Shown here one piece after another: positions 46,990 to 59,941 of a DNA stretch of 64,000 nt. Origin of the DNA: Stichopus chloronotus (taxonomy: Eukaryota > Echinodermata > Holothuroidea > Aspidochirotida > Stichopodidae). Each line of letters opens with the position of its first letter. Within the stretch, counting starts at the first letter, position 1. The stretch is from contig CM037835.1 of the NCBI GenBank assembly GCA_021234535.1, positions 1 to 64,000 of the forward strand, in the 5' to 3' direction. The translations under genes and the position numbers were made by a program. The notes beneath the pieces are model-generated. The model worked only from the letters and a program-made list of their open reading frames with translations. It made no database searches and was not told the origin of the DNA.

Positions 46990-47590
46990 ATATGCGTGTG
47001 TAACAACAATCTCATTAGCACTCTAAGTTTTGAAGGCAATGTACAATATAGGTGAAAAGTGGTGTGTGGTTAGAACATATAAAGATCTCGGCCGGGATTG
47101 TTTGTGGTGTGGGTCAAAGGTGATACAAGGTCACTAGCATCCAGTACATAGACAAAGTATGTTTGCAGTATCTCAGGAGGTACATGTTGCATGACTTCAA
47201 ACTTTGAGGGTATGTTCTCCATTTGATTAGATAACATTGTGATGATGTTTTTTGGAGGTCAAAGGTCATAAGAGGCCATAATTTGAAAAGCTTGTGTATG
47301 TTCGTTAATGCTCTTACCTTTGAAGGAAAGGTGCAAGACAGATCAAAGTTGGTGTGTGTGGGGAGGACATATAAAAATCTTGGTTGGGATTGTTTTTGGT
47401 GCAGGTCGAAGGTCATCTTAGGTCACCAGTTGGCAGAATGTAGACAACCAGTACCTCAGGAACCACATGTTGCAAAAACTTCAAAGTTGGAGGGTGTGTA
47501 CTTCCTTCTCAGAAAATAAAATTGTGGAGGTTTTTTTTTAAGTCAAAAGTCATATGGGGTTTTTAGAGATAGTACAGTGACAAGCTTGTG
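46990..47590 (+). repeat. Satellite family 1, diverged array
   Basis: Phrases such as GGAGGTCAAAGGTCATAAGA, ACTTCAAAGTTGG and TATCTCAGGAGG mark about four diverged units. AGGTCAAAGGTCA occurs near 47257. Confidence 0.75.
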
Positions 47591-48690
47591 AACGCACTTT
47601 TTTCAACGGGTAGGTAACCCCGCACAACATTTTTGGGGTTTAGTTTTGGTGTATTATGGAAGGTTATTTAGGTCTCTAGGAAGTGCAAAATGTTACCTCT
47701 CAGCTGGTACTTTCACTTTTCTCTACTAGTGAGTAAACAAGTATTTGGTTTAACCAGCAGGCAAAGACCAACAATACTTGAAATGTTTTGTAAAATTCTG
47801 TTAGTGTTTTTGGTCTTGTAAATTTGAATTCTGTGACTTTTAATGCAATGCACAACAGAGGGCAGTACATATCTTTATCATCCTTTGATTATAAAGCTAT
47901 TACCACTGAGCTTTTTTATAGTTTTAAGTACAAAGTAGACAAACAGTTGTTTTCACTGTGCTTTTCTAAGATGCAGTCTCTCCCATACAGAGAGAATTCT
48001 TCCAGCTGATATTAAGCAACTCCCTGTGATAAGTGACCGTTGACTTCTGGGGTCACTGAGAAAGGTATTATCAATCCCAGAGAGATATTTATCCAACAAT
48101 TGACACAGTGGAATATGTCAGCACATTCAGAGAGAAGTTATTTGCCATGTCAATTTAGATTACCTGTGAGAGATTTTTTAACTTTTTAGATATGATCAAA
48201 TAGAGGTTATGTTATGTGTATTTCCAGCCAGGGCGAGAGTGGCACCCTGTAATGGACTGACTTCAAAGATATAACTTTAACTGTAATATATATCATCGCT
48301 GGCTACAGAATTCTTGGCAATCAATTACAAACATGGAAGTGAATTTTAGGAAAAGTTCTGTGAGGGATGTGAAATTTCAGTTTCAAACTTCTCATTAGAA
48401 CTAGAAAAAAGGCTAATATTTTTAAACCTGTCTTACTGCATTCACTACTTTCAAGTAGTTCTTATGATTCAGTTTTGCCACATCACATGGTATTCATTAT
48501 ATACATACAGAAAAGATCAGCACTTGAAATGAGATGGGAGTCTCACAGTAAATTTGTCTGGGGCACCGTATCTTAGGAGGGCATTTGGACATTCAACTAC
48601 AAGGAAGTCAAGGAATCACTAAGTCTTCTTTGCTTCCTGGTCAACACAATATCTTAGGAAAGCTTGGCCAACGTTTATACTTGGTATGTT
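47591..48690. other. Intron 7 stretch, no gene
   Basis: Nothing recognised. Confidence 0.5.
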
Positions 48691-48699
48691 GATGCATTA

Positions 48700-49215
48700 T
48701 GGTGGTGGTGCCTTTGGGGTGTTCACAGTTTGGGATCCAAGGTCCAAATGAGCCATATGGACCTTTTTATGAAATCATGTAAAATGCCTCTTCTCCTACA
48801 GATTGTTTGGTATTAAGTTGAAATTGTGTCAAATTACTACTATTTTAGAGGTTCCTTCAGGTTGCTCATGATTGATGGCCCCATATGGGCCATTTTATAA
48901 AATCATGTGAAATGTTTCTTTTCTGCATATTTTGCTTTACAGTGTGAAAGGATTGTCAAATTGGAATTTTGGTAATGGAACACAAGAGCGTCCAGGGTTT
49001 GGGGGTCCAAACGGGCCATATGGACCCATTTATGAAATTCTGCATAATGCTTCTCCTACAGATTGTATGGTATTTAGTTGAAATTGTGCCACAGTACCAC
49101 TGTGGTAGTGGCTTCTTCAGGTTTTCCAGGATTATTGATTGGTCCTATGTGTCCCCACATGGACCATTTTATGAAATAATCCTTCCTGCATATTTTGCTT
49201 TATAATGTGAAAGGT
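48700..49215 (+). repeat. Satellite family 2, ~3 units
   Basis: GGTCCAAACGGGCCATATGG, ATTTATGAAATTCTGCATAA, CTACAGATTGTATGGTATTT and GGTTCCTTCAGGTTGTTCA recur. This is the 5' subtype also found at 62165-63430. Confidence 0.87.
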
Positions 49216-49726
49216 TTATCAAATTAGCATTGTGATAGTTTAACCCTTTGTAGTATGCAACATATGTGGGTGCAAAGCAATAGTTTTGCAATGAATTATA
49301 TGTTATAATGTTGAGGGTTTTTCATGGTAGTACTATGGTAGTCAGTGCCTGTGGCTCATCAGTATTCTTAGGGACCAATGAGGCTGTACTGCTAATCATT
49401 ATAGCATGCTGCTGAATGGATATTATTCAATTCTTGAAGTAGATAATTTGTCTCACAATAAAGTTAGTTTACCAGTATTCCGTGTTTTGTTTATATTACA
49501 ATATATATAGTGACAACCGTAAAAAAATGAACAAATAATTAACATAAACACTCCTACTTGTGTAATAGTTTAGGCCAGTTTATGCAAACGGGCAAGATCA
49601 AGTAAAGATCCAAAATTGCCATCACAGTGTGCTTGTGCCACATTCATCTGGCCATTAAAGTATTTAATAAGTAATATTACTGCTTATCCTTTATATATTC
49701 TATCCTTTATATATTCTATTCTTCAG
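49216..49726. other. Intron 7 end, no gene
   Basis: AT-rich, ending with a duplicated TATCCTTTATATATTC and the acceptor TTCTTCAG. Confidence 0.6.
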
Positions 49727-49774
49727 AATTCTCAGGCCAAGATGAAGATGAATGCATTAACCAGACAGTATTTG
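49727..49774 (+). CDS. Channel exon 8: short linker after M4
   Basis: 48 bases, 16 codons, phase 0 at both ends (acceptor TTCTTCAG, donor TATTTG/GTAAGT). It encodes NSQAKMKMNALTRQYL, basic and helical. It is assigned because both splice sites are strong and the phase agrees with exons 7 and 9; its size means it could also be a decoy. Confidence 0.65.
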
Positions 49775-50084
49775 GTAAGTTTATACCACAAGGCTATTGA
49801 TAAGTTAATGAAACAGGATCTTGAAGTAAGGTGTGATCATAAGAATTTAATGTGGCATATAATGCACTGACTATTCATGGTTTACTAAGTGAGGACAGGG
49901 GCTAACTCAATAGGATTTATGAGGGGGATGACAGTATTTTTGCCCTGCAACATCAGTCAGTGCCCTGTGACTTCATGTTTGAAAAGAAAGGTAAATAATA
50001 AATGCTGATTCTGTACCTGAATACTGTGAATTACATTGAAAGATCTAGAGGCTTTTTGGTTCCAATAAATCGTAATCACGTGGA

Positions 50085-52030
50085 GGTGTGCATATGTGTA
50101 TGTGTGTTTGTGATGTCTAGCTGGTAAACACAGTGAGCTGGGACAGAACTTTTATTTAGTTCATAGGTGTACCACATTGAGTACAAGAAGCCTATTGTTT
50201 TTGGTGAAGGTCAAAGGTCAAACAGGTGACAAATTGTGAAAATGTTGTAAACATGGTATATCAACAAGGGAAATAATATGTAGGTATATGTTATGCAGTA
50301 CAAGAACCCTATTGTTTTTTGGATAGGTCATCTAGGGTCAACACTCAATGGGTCTAACTGTGGAAACCTTGTAAACACAATATCTCAAGAAGGGAAGCTT
50401 GGACAATCTCATATTTGTGTATAAAGGTGCACCACATTGAGTAAAAGATCCCCATTGAATTTGGAGGTCAAAGGTCATTTGAGGTCAACAGGGATCAAAT
50501 TGTGAAAATCTTGTGAACAAAGTATCTCAAGAAGGGAAGGCGAGAGAGATCTCATATTTATTATGTAACTATACCACATTGAGTTGAAGAACCCTATTGT
50601 TTTGGTGGAGATCAAAAGTCATTTGGGGTCAACAGGAGTCAGATTGTGACAACCTTGTGAACATGATATCTCAAGAAGGGAAACTTGGACAAATCTAATA
50701 TTTGGTATGTAGGTGTACCACATTGACTAGATTTGACATTTGGGGTCAATAGGATCAATTTGTGAAAACCTTGTAAACACAATACCTCAAGAAGGGAAGC
50801 TTGGACTGTTCTCATATTTGGTATTAAGATGTACCACATTGAGTAGAAGGAGCCTATTGTTTTTGATGTAGGTAAAAGGTCATTTGGGGTCAACAGGGGT
50901 CAAATTGTGACAAGCTTGTAAACACAATATCTCAAGAAGGGAAACTTGGACAGATCTCATATTAAGTTTATAGGTGTGCCACATTGAGTAAAAGCACCCT
51001 CTTATTTTTGCTGAAGGTCAAAGGTCATTTGGGGTCAACAGGAGTCAGATTGTGAAAACATTGTAAAATATGACATTTCTAGAAGGGAAACTTTGACAAA
51101 TCTCATATTTGGTGTGTATGTGTAGCACATTGACTAGAAGGTCCCTATCATTTTTGGTTGAGGCCAAAGGACCTTTGGGGTCAACAGAGGTCAAACATCT
51201 TGAACAGATCTCATCTGTAATGTGTAGGTGCATCACATGGAGTAGAAGAACCCTACTGTTTTTGGTGGCAGTCAAATTCATTTGGGGTCAACAGGGGTCA
51301 AGTTGTGAAAACCTTGAAAACACAGTATCTCCAGAAGGGCAACTTGGACAGATAACTTATTTGGTATGTAAGTGAACCGCATTGAATTAAGGAACACTAT
51401 AATTTAGTGGAGGTCAAAAGTTATTTGAAGTCAACAGGGGTCAAATTATGAAAACTATTAAGTACAATATCTCAAGAAGGGAAGCTTGGACAAATCTCAT
51501 ATTTGGTGCATAGCCTTACCTTATTTAGTGGAAGAATCCTTTCGGTTTTGGTGGAAGTCAAAGGTCATTTGTGGTCAACAGGGTTCATATTGTGAAAACC
51601 TTGTAAACACAATATCTCCAGAAGGAAAGGGTGGACAGATCTCATATGTGGTATGTAATTGAACCATATTGAGTTTTTTTGTTTGTATTGTTTTTGGTGT
51701 AGGTCAAAGGTCATCTTGCTTTCACAGGGGTCAGCTTGGGAAGATCTCATATGTAATCTGTTGGTGCATCACATTGAATTGAAGAACCTCGTTGATATCA
51801 GTGGAGGTCATTTGGGGTCAACAGGAGTCAAATTATTAACACCTTGTAAACATGATATCTCAAGGACAGAAGCCCAGACAGATCTCATATGTAATGTGTA
51901 GGTGTTGCATCACTGTAATATGCAGTTGTGCATGTTGAGACATGATACATATCAGGCAATATATATCAGATCAAATCTTCATAATGAAGTTATCAAAACC
52001 ACAATGCCTTTGTGTATTCTGGTTATATGA
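50085..52030 (+). repeat. Satellite family 1, longest array (~145-bp units)
   Basis: About twelve units share CATTGAGTAGAAG.ACCCTATTG, GGTCAAAGGTCATTTGGGGT, TGTGAAAACCTTGTAAACAC, AATATCTCAAGAAGGGAAGC and GACAGATCTCATATTTGGTA. The CATTGA landmark falls near 50172, 50433, 50577, 50721, 50836, 50982 and 51128. The array has a TG-rich head (50090-50110) and the conserved tail ATCAAAACCACAATGCCTTT...TATTCTGGTT at 51985-52025. Confidence 0.93.
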
Positions 52031-53835
52031 TCTTCTGCAAGAAGAGATAGTCCCCTATTTGTCAATGATATTATTTGTAAAGAAAATGATTGACATATAT
52101 TAATGGTATGGAATGGATAGCAAAATTAACATCCACTCTGGTATTTGTAGAATTATGAAGACTGTTAGCTTTTACTTCTCAACTTAAAAATTCAAGCATT
52201 TCACCAATTAATTAGCTGGATCTACAAATTAGCTAGATCTACTGTATAGAACCAATGTTAACTTCATGATACTACTTCCATTTGTAAGCATGTGACAGAC
52301 AATAATCTAGTTATTTTTTTTTTAAATAATTCTTTCAGTATGCCATGTAGTGGTAATTATTATCTCAATGCATCACATGTAGAGATATTATCATGCTAGC
52401 TGAACATTCTGGTATTCTTTTGAAATGGCATCAGGGTCTCAATCTATTGCCTATGTGTATCAAAGGTACCCAGCATACTTTTTTGTGTGTGTGCTAAAGA
52501 TTTTCCTACTTCAGGGGTGAAGAATTATGTATAAAAAGTCCTCTTTGCAAATTAGTAACCAAAAACTGCTTAAAGCAGGAAATAAATCATCTCCCACTGG
52601 TTTGCACACTGTACTTGCATAAATTATAGATGTTTTGATCCTTTGTTTGTATGGGTGGGCCCTGGGCAGTTGTTTTTTTTTAACCACCTCCATTGATTTG
52701 CTGTAATTGAAGTGTGTAATAGTAAAAGACAGAGTAGTAGGCTAGTGAGGTTTTCAACTCAATTGTGTGGGGTATTTTTTACTCCAACATAAAGTACAAA
52801 AGAAGAATGTCATATGCCAGGTGTGCATTTAATGTAATTACTGCTAGTAACTTAAGACCCAACACTTCAAATGAAAAGCCACTGGACTATTGGATATGGA
52901 TGTGTTTGACTGTTTCTGAGTTTCTCCTGCAGTTTAGGTTCACAATATGGAATCCGTAATAAACCCCATCCTTTTTTAGGGTTATTCAGCCAATTAGGCT
53001 CATTACCTGCAATGTAGTCTAAATTATACCCACTTGCTTACCCCTTTACTTCAGCTTTTTTATCCTTCATGATTTCTCTAATGTGTCATCGAACTGATGT
53101 GAAGCTCCATGCATAAAGCTCCCGTTTTATGTTTTTACCTCTTCTATTTTATCTTTCCCTTTATGTCAGCCACTGATCGGACTGTTGTTCACTAGATATA
53201 GCCCTTGGAAAAAGAGAGTTTATCATGTACAGTTGAATATCCACACACGAGTGTGAATATATATTAATACAACTTCTTGCAGGGTTGGAGAAATCGTGGT
53301 GTGTGAATAAAAATCTATGAGACAACTTGTGTATGCTATGTCAATGATCCAGTCCATCAGAGACTATCGTAAACATCTGCGGTTATCAAATGACCAAGTA
53401 TGAGCCTTTTTGAAATGGGTCAAGTCTCTACCCAAACAATATGCATATGCTAGAGATTACTGGCAGGGCCCAGATGAAGTTTGTGATAAAGTAGTAGGCA
53501 GGTCTGTTTCAACCAAGGGGGTAGAAAGGGGTTGTCTCACCCCCACAAACTGTCAAACCAAAGTAAGGTAGAAAATCTGTAATACCAGTTGTATTTCTGA
53601 TCATATCTCAGCCTAGTACATTTTATGACTTCAAACGATGCAAAATATTGCACTAGCTTCCGTTTAAGGTCATGTAATGGGTGGCAAATTTCTAAAAAAG
53701 GGGATGGGAGACACCTTCTTCCTTTACAACCCTCTCCCGGGCCAACCATCACTCATCTCATGTCTAACCCCCATCTACCAAAAAGTCTATTGCATGAATT
53801 TTTAGCTCATACCAGCATGCTGGTGATCGTGCAGC
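52031..53835. other. Intron 8 stretch
   Basis: Contains the possible receptor fragment at 52803-52959; otherwise no gene is supported. Confidence 0.45.
52803..52959 (+). pseudogene. Possible M2-M3 fragment of a second, classical-type receptor
   Basis: A plus-strand frame reads ...CAFNVITASNLRPNTSNEKP, LDYWIWMCLTVSEFLLQF, then FTIWNP and a stop. The spacing N/S-L-x-P-x-S-x-x-K-x-L-D-x-W-x-x-x-C, then a hydrophobic run ending before VN/WN, resembles the M2-M3 loop and M3 of animal glycine/GABA/glutamate-gated receptors. One extra residue and several odd substitutions would make it a decayed copy. No clear acceptor precedes it. Chance similarity is quite possible. Confidence 0.3.
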
Positions 53836-53837
53836 GT

Positions 53838-54135
<298 letters not shown>

Positions 54136-54149
54136 CACTCAACCACCCA

Positions 54150-54376
54150 CACAAAGTTTCAGTCTTAGATCCCATGTGGACCCTATGGTTCATTTTAGGA
54201 AATTCTACAAAGTTATTCTTCTCCTACATATTCCCTTGTGCAATGTTGATGATGTGTCATAATGATACTCTGCTAGTGGTTATCTTAGAGTGTTCATGAA
54301 TTTGTTGCCTATGGTTCCATGAGGACCGTATGGCCCATTTTATGGAATTCTGCAAATTGCCTCTCCTTCTACTGTT
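54150..54376 (+). repeat. Satellite family 2, left part before a small insertion
   Basis: Units with GATCCCATGTGGACCCTATG, GGAAATTCTACAAAGTTATT and GTTGATGATGTGTCATAATG. The array stops at the MITE-like element at 54377 and resumes at about 54895. Confidence 0.85.
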
Positions 54377-54530
54377 AAAGTGCCCCTTTAAACTGTCCTA
54401 CACATCTCAAATATCCTTATCGTGCATGAATAATAATTGAGTAATTGGACATTGTCAGTTGGTATGCTAACTGAAACTCTGTATTGCTCTCGGTTATGTT
54501 GACCAGTATATGGGCTTAAAGGGGCACTTT
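54377..54530. mobile_element. Small MITE-like element, 154 bp
   Basis: AAAGTGCCCCTTTAA (54377-54391) and TTAAAGGGGCACTTT (54516-54530) are perfect 15-bp inverted ends. TTAA is present at the left border, altered to TTGA at the right. It interrupts satellite-2 sequence, so it is younger than that array. Confidence 0.65.
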
Positions 54531-55815
54531 GAGTTGTTTATGAACTTCAGTTAGTCTTCACGAACATATCACTTTTGTGTCAAGTTTCTAGTGACTGATC
54601 AATGTTCAACTAAGAGGGCCCCATTATGAGTCACTTGTAAATGACCACTAATGAGTGAGTAGCTAATGATTTAAATTGGTTTTAGAAAACTTGTGATCAT
54701 TCACTTTTCCACATTAGTACCAATTCATATACCTACAGCTAGTACAAACCCTAAAGAAAACTTAGTGTCAATTGACAGTTTTCATAATTATTGGATGTGA
54801 ATAGTAATGCTAATTATAAGCACTGCTCTTTGGTAGTACCCATCAAAATTTCACAACTTTAATTTATTGACAAAGATCAAACTTCTGCACTGTTGAGGCT
54901 CTAGTTTATGAAATTCTGAAAATTGTGCAGTCCTACAGATTCTCTTGTACAGTGTTGATGATTTGGTTTAATGATACTCAGTGGTCCCTATGATTTGACA
55001 CAATAATACATAAATGGTACCTTCAGGATGTTGAGGTATGAGCTTTTGCACCATTGGTGCGCTAGTTTTACTTATCAAGGTGGCTATCATTTGCAAAAGT
55101 TATCAGTGCAAGAACTATTCTTTGTTTTGCAAACTCCCATGGCTGTGTAAACTATTAAAAAGGGAATTGCCATGGAGTAACAATTTGTGGAGTAAATTTT
55201 CTGGAGCTATAATTTCTCAGGGGAAAAAAATGACTGTAATACATGCAATATATTTCACTTGTAAGGTCCTGCCCTAGGTTATCTGTTGATTGGGAATTTC
55301 TCAAAAGTAAAAAATGTTTGTTATCATTAGAAAATAAAATCTGTTCAAATAACTTTTCTGGTAATAAGGATAGTATAAATATTCTAGATAAGGGCAATCC
55401 AAATTATTGCCATTTTCCATAGAATTGTGTTTTTCTTGTTAATAGAGAAAGTGCGGACATAAGATCCCTATTTCAAGGCTGTGTATATTTAGCGCAAGAC
55501 ACCTGGGAAGTGCTGTTTCTGGCCATCTGAGAGATTTGCAAAGCCAAAATTTTCTGGTACCCTCCATGCCAACGGATGGTGGTTTTCCACAATAGATAGT
55601 TCAACCTGCAAGGTGTGAGCAAAGGGTCTATGCCCTCTTGCCACACCCCCACCCACTGCTGAAAACTCTTGACATATGCTTGATATTCATATCAGTGACT
55701 TGTAGGCAACTTATATGTGCCCCTAATCATTAGGTTCTGTCAGTAATTTCCTCAGTAAATTGATAGAGATCCCTGCTAATTTCTGTTTACCAGTCATGTT
55801 CACCAGCTGCCTTGC
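54531..55815. other. Intron 8 stretch with a satellite-2 remnant
   Basis: A satellite-2 unit lies at 54895-55030 and ends GAGGTATGAGCTTTTGCACC ATTGGTGCNCTAG-like, a phrase repeated at 57575-57605 after the next array. The rest is unassigned. Confidence 0.5.
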
Positions 55816-56370
55816 ATCAAAAGTTATTATCTCATCGCCTTGGGTGGTTTAGATGAAAATGTGTCCGTGCCAATGAGCACGTGTGCGAGTGTGTGTGTGC
55901 ATCCACACCTGTCCAAATTATGGTTTTTCCAGAATACTTAATGTATAGTAGTTTTATGATAAACTAAGTCATATTTGTTGATATTTTAGGAAAAAAGTCA
56001 ATTTTCCTTTTGTTTTGCTTGTTTTGCCCAATTTTGCTCCAAAATTGAGATTTCCAGCATATCTTGAGTACTACTTTAGCAATAGCCCTCAACCTTTGGA
56101 AGGATTTACCTGATAACGCAATGTCCAAGATAGTAATGACAATATGAAGATAAACAATGAGAAAAAATGCTAACTTTTCACCAAAATTTGGATGTTTCTC
56201 ATATCTTGAGAACTATGAGACCAACGAAGTTACAAATTTGTAAGAACTTACCAAAGTACGTGTTATTCAAGTTAATATCACTGCAATGGTAAGTTTAGTG
56301 GAAGTTGCTGATAATTGAGAAAAAAGCTAATTTTGCCCCCAAATTTTGATTTTAAGCAAATCTGCAAAAT
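55815..56370 (-). repeat. Satellite family 3 element, inverted copy
   Basis: On the minus strand it reads from satellite-3 units (AATTTTGGAGCAAAATTGGG, CAAGATATGCTGGAAAT) to a CA tract near 55885-55905 and then GGCACGGACACATTTTCAT and GGCGATGAGATAATAA, the same order as 24340-26090. Two to three units remain. Confidence 0.85.
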
Positions 56371-57610
56371 GCTTCTCCTTCTACAGATTCTCTTTTACAA
56401 TAAAGATGGCCTGTTACAATGATATTCCATTAGTGGTGCCTTCGGTTTGTTCAGGAATTTAGGGTCCAAGGCCCGATGTGCGCCCTTTGGCCCATTTTAT
56501 GAAATTCTGCAAAGTGTCTCTCCTTCTACAGATTCTTTTGTACCATGTTGATGGTTTGATATAATGATACTCCAATACTGGTACCTTCAGGGTGATTAGA
56601 AATGTTGGGTCCCAGGTCCCATGTGGACCATTTGACCCTTTATGAAATTCTGGAAAGTGCTTCTTCTCCTACATGCTTTCATGGATTTGTATGAAACTTA
56701 AACTTAATGGCTTTGGGTGGTGGACCATTTGGGATGTTCAGGAATTTTGGGTCCAAGGTCCCATGTAGGCCCTTTGGCCCATTTCATGAAATTCTGCAAA
56801 ATGCTTCACCACCTACAGGTCCTCTTGTACAATGTTGATGGTTTGTCATGATGATACTCTATCAGTGGTACCTTCAGGGTGTTCAGAAATTTTTGATCCA
56901 AGATCCATGTGTGCCCTTTTGCCCATTCTATGAAATTCTGCAAAATGCTTCTCCAGCAGCTCTTGTACAATGGCGATGGTTTGCCATAGTGATACTCCAT
57001 TGATGATGCCCTTCAGGGTGTTCAGGAATATTGTGTCCCTGGTACCCTGTGGGCCCTCTGGCTCATTTTGTGAAAGTCTGTAAAATGCTTCTCCTCCTAC
57101 AGATAGTCCTGTAGAGTGCTGATGGTTTGTCATAATGATACTTCATCAGTGGTGCCTTCAGGGTGTTTAGGAATTTTGGGTCCATGATCCCATGTGGACC
57201 CTTTGGCTCATTTTGTGAAATTCTGCAAAATGCTTCTCCTTCTACAGATTCTCTTGTACAATGGAAATGGTTCTTCAATTGATACCATTAGTGATGTCCT
57301 CAGGGTGTTCAGGAATTTTGGGTTCAAACTCCATGTGGCCACAATGATACTCTAAGAGCGGTGCCTTCTTGGTGTTTAGGAATTTTTGGTGCAATGTCCC
57401 ATGTGGGCCCTGTGGCCCATTTATGAAATTCTGCAAATATGCTTCTCCTTCAACAGATTCTCTTTTGCAATGTTGATGGTTTGTCATAACAGTACTCTGT
57501 CAGTGGTACCTTCACGGTATTCAGTGATTTTGGGTGTTTTAAGATTTCACATAACCTACAGACACTTGGTTGAAGGTATGAGCTTCTGCACCATTGGTGC
57601 TCTGGTATTA
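56371..57610 (+). repeat. Satellite family 2, main array (~145-bp units)
   Basis: About eight units carry TTTTATGAAATTCTGCAAAA, TGCTTCTCCTCCTACAGATT, CTCTTGTACAATGTTGATGG, TTTGTCATAATGATACTC, GTGCCTTCAGGGTGTTCAGG and GGGTCCAAGGTCCCATGTGG. The GAAATTCTG landmark falls near 56498, 56643, 56786, 56931, 57070 and 57216. The minus-strand open frames here are repeat-driven. Confidence 0.92.
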
Positions 57611-58215
57611 TTATTATTATCATCATCATTTTGCAAGGCTATTTTCTTTTTATTTACAGATGTCTTCGACAGTTAGGCCTACACTCTGCTCTGTGTTATT
57701 GTGTATACTGCTGTAATACTGGCTTGCATGGGTGTGCTTGCATGTTGTCATGATAAGCAATATGACATCAAATGTCAAAAGGTCATTCTAAAGCTCTGCT
57801 AAAGCTTTTAGTAGCAGTACACAAGCAATACAACCTTTTTAATGGAGAGTTAACTAATGTTAAATTTAATCAATTGATCAATTTGTGCCATCAATTTATG
57901 CCATCAACTTGGTATGAGGAATGGAAAAAAATGGTAAAAAAAATGATCATCTTTGCTGACATTTAATAGAGTTGCAATTAGTCACAGTACAACTTTGGCC
58001 AAGAAGTTTGGTAGTTCGAGTGGTAATTTCGTTTAGACAACGCAGTGTCACTATGTACTGTGTCATAACTTAGTGGTATGATTAAGGTTAGGATTAGTAG
58101 GGTTAGGGTTAACAAATTGCTAGTGTTATGATCTAGGAACTTATAATAATGAAATGTGGGGTTTGTTCGGAGGCACGTGACTTTTTTTGCGACTTCAGGA
58201 GATTCTCTCTCTGTT
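57611..58215. other. Intron 8 stretch, no gene
   Basis: A short TTAGGG-like run (GTAGGGTTAGGGTTAAC) lies at 58098-58114. Nothing else was recognised. Confidence 0.5.
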
Positions 58216-58221
58216 TGTTCC

Positions 58222-58947
58222 CAGAGGATGCATTGTGGTGTTTAGATTTTTGGTTTTGATGATAATCGTAACCTTTGTAATCATGCATATGTGTGTGTGT
58301 ATGTGTGTATGTATGTGTGTGTGAGTGCGTGTGCAGGTGTGTGTGTGTGTATGTCCGTGACGCCCTACCTTGTAAACATTTGGGGTCAACAGGGGTCAAA
58401 ATGTGAAAACCTTGTAAACACGATATCTTAAGAAGGGAAGCTTGGACATATCTCATATTTGGTATGTAGGTGTACCATATTGAGAAGAAAAACCCTATTG
58501 TTTTTGGTGGAGGTCAAAGGTCATTTGGGGTCAACAGGGGTCAAAATGTGAAAACCTTGTAAACACGATATCTCAAGAAGGGAAGCTTGGACAGATCTCA
58601 TACTTGGTATGTAGGTGTACCATATTGAGAAGGAGAATCCTATTGTTTTTGGTGGAGGTCAAAGGTCATTTAGGGTTAAAAGGGGTCAAATTGTGAAAAC
58701 CTTGTAAACACGATATCTCAAGAAAGGAAGCTTGTAGAGATCTCATGTTTTGTATGTAGTTGTACCATGTAGAGTAGAGGAACCCTATCATTTTTTGTGA
58801 AGGTCAAAGGTCATTTGAGGTCAACAGGGGTCAAATTGTGAAAATGTGACAAATGTGACACATACTAATGCTATTGTATCTGATTCAGAAAAAAATTTCT
58901 CTTAAATAGATCATCAAAACCACAATGCATTTCTGCATTCTGGTTAG
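58222..58947 (+). mobile_element. Satellite-1 element with inverted end segments
   Basis: The left side has ATGCATTGTGGTG (58228-58240) and TGGTTTTGATGAT (58251-58263). The right side has ATCATCAAAACCACAATGCA (58910-58929), their reverse complement with a small insertion difference. Between lie a TG microsatellite, GTCCGTGACGCCCTACCTTG and about four ~145-bp satellite-1 units with AGGTCAAAGGTCA near 58508, 58657 and 58801. No open frame encodes a transposase. This is the most complete of the satellite-1 copies. Confidence 0.7.
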
Positions 58948-59755
58948 GGGTTATCATTACAGAGCAGGTAACTAGTCTAACACAAAAATTGATTACTTTG
59001 AGTGAAGGTTCAAATCTAAGTTGGGCTACATGATAAACACTGTAGAATTAGAGTAGGCCAGTCTCTTGGCCTACACCTACCTAACATTTTGAAAGGGGGA
59101 AGATAATAGATGCTACCACAGGCATCTTAAACTTTGTGCTTGGCTTCAATTACAAGAGCATACCAGCAATAAACCTAACAAGGAACATGTCGAACCACCT
59201 TTTGAACAAGAGATACCCACTTTATGAAATTTTCTTTAGATATATATTTAGAAGCCATATAAACTATAGTATGTGCCCAGTTGTATATTATTTCTGACAG
59301 TATCAATCAGGTTTGGAACAGTATTTGACCTTCAACTAATTATTTATTGTATACATTAGACTGTGCTTAGAACATTAATTATGTTGAGTATCATTTGTAC
59401 AACTATTCATAATTGCTGTTTGAAGAAAAGCAATATTGGAGCCAGAATCACAAATGTAATGTGAGCATTGATTGTAACCATCCAATGAATTTTTTCATTT
59501 TTTGTAAGTGCTCGTTGTCCTAACTCTGAAAATACATGAACCTTTGGTCTCATGTAAATACCACAGCCCATTTCGTTCATGCCCTTCTTTAAGCTTTATT
59601 TCGAGCCTGGCACACGGTCTACTGATTGCATTCTGTACATTATTATTGTATAGCTAAATATTTTCCTACAGTAGGAAGTATGTGAATGCTACAGCATGAA
59701 TTTATGAGAATATGTACTGTATGATGTTGTTTATTGTAATATTTTCTCTTCCTAG
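58948..59755. other. Intron 8 end, no gene
   Basis: AT-rich; ends TTTTCTCTTCCTAG. Confidence 0.6.
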
Positions 59756-59941
59756 GATTTATGTGATGACATTAATCAAAGATGGCAAATAAGACAACAG
59801 AGAAAGAGAGACCGAGACAAGGTGAATGAAAATGATGTTACCACCACTCAGGATTCATTGAAACCTGCTCAATCACCTTGCAGCAAAAGGAATCAGGTTG
59901 CTCCTGCCAGTGGTACAAAGGAAGTTGATTCAAAATCTCAG
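59756..59941 (+). CDS. Channel exon 9: charged C-terminal tail, not terminal
   Basis: 186 bases, 62 codons, phase 0 at entry and exit (acceptor TTCCTAG, donor CTCAG/GTAACT). It encodes DLCDDINQRWQIRQQRKRDR, then DKVNENDVTTTQDSLKPAQS and a Ser/Lys-rich end. The basic helix and the low-complexity polar tail look cytosolic, although the C-terminus after M4 is extracellular in known pentameric channels. The open frame leaves through a donor with no stop, so another exon must follow. Confidence 0.72.

Noticed and set aside
50085..51905. Regularly spaced repeats that could suggest a CRISPR array
   Set aside because: Units of ~145 bp have no short constant repeat alternating with unique spacers, and the genome is eukaryotic; they are a tandem satellite.
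56806..57487. Several overlapping minus-strand frames with similar peptides
   Set aside because: They are translations of satellite-2 units; similarity among them is repeat-derived.
58098..58114. Interstitial telomere block
   Set aside because: Only about two to three TTAGGG units; too short to distinguish from chance.
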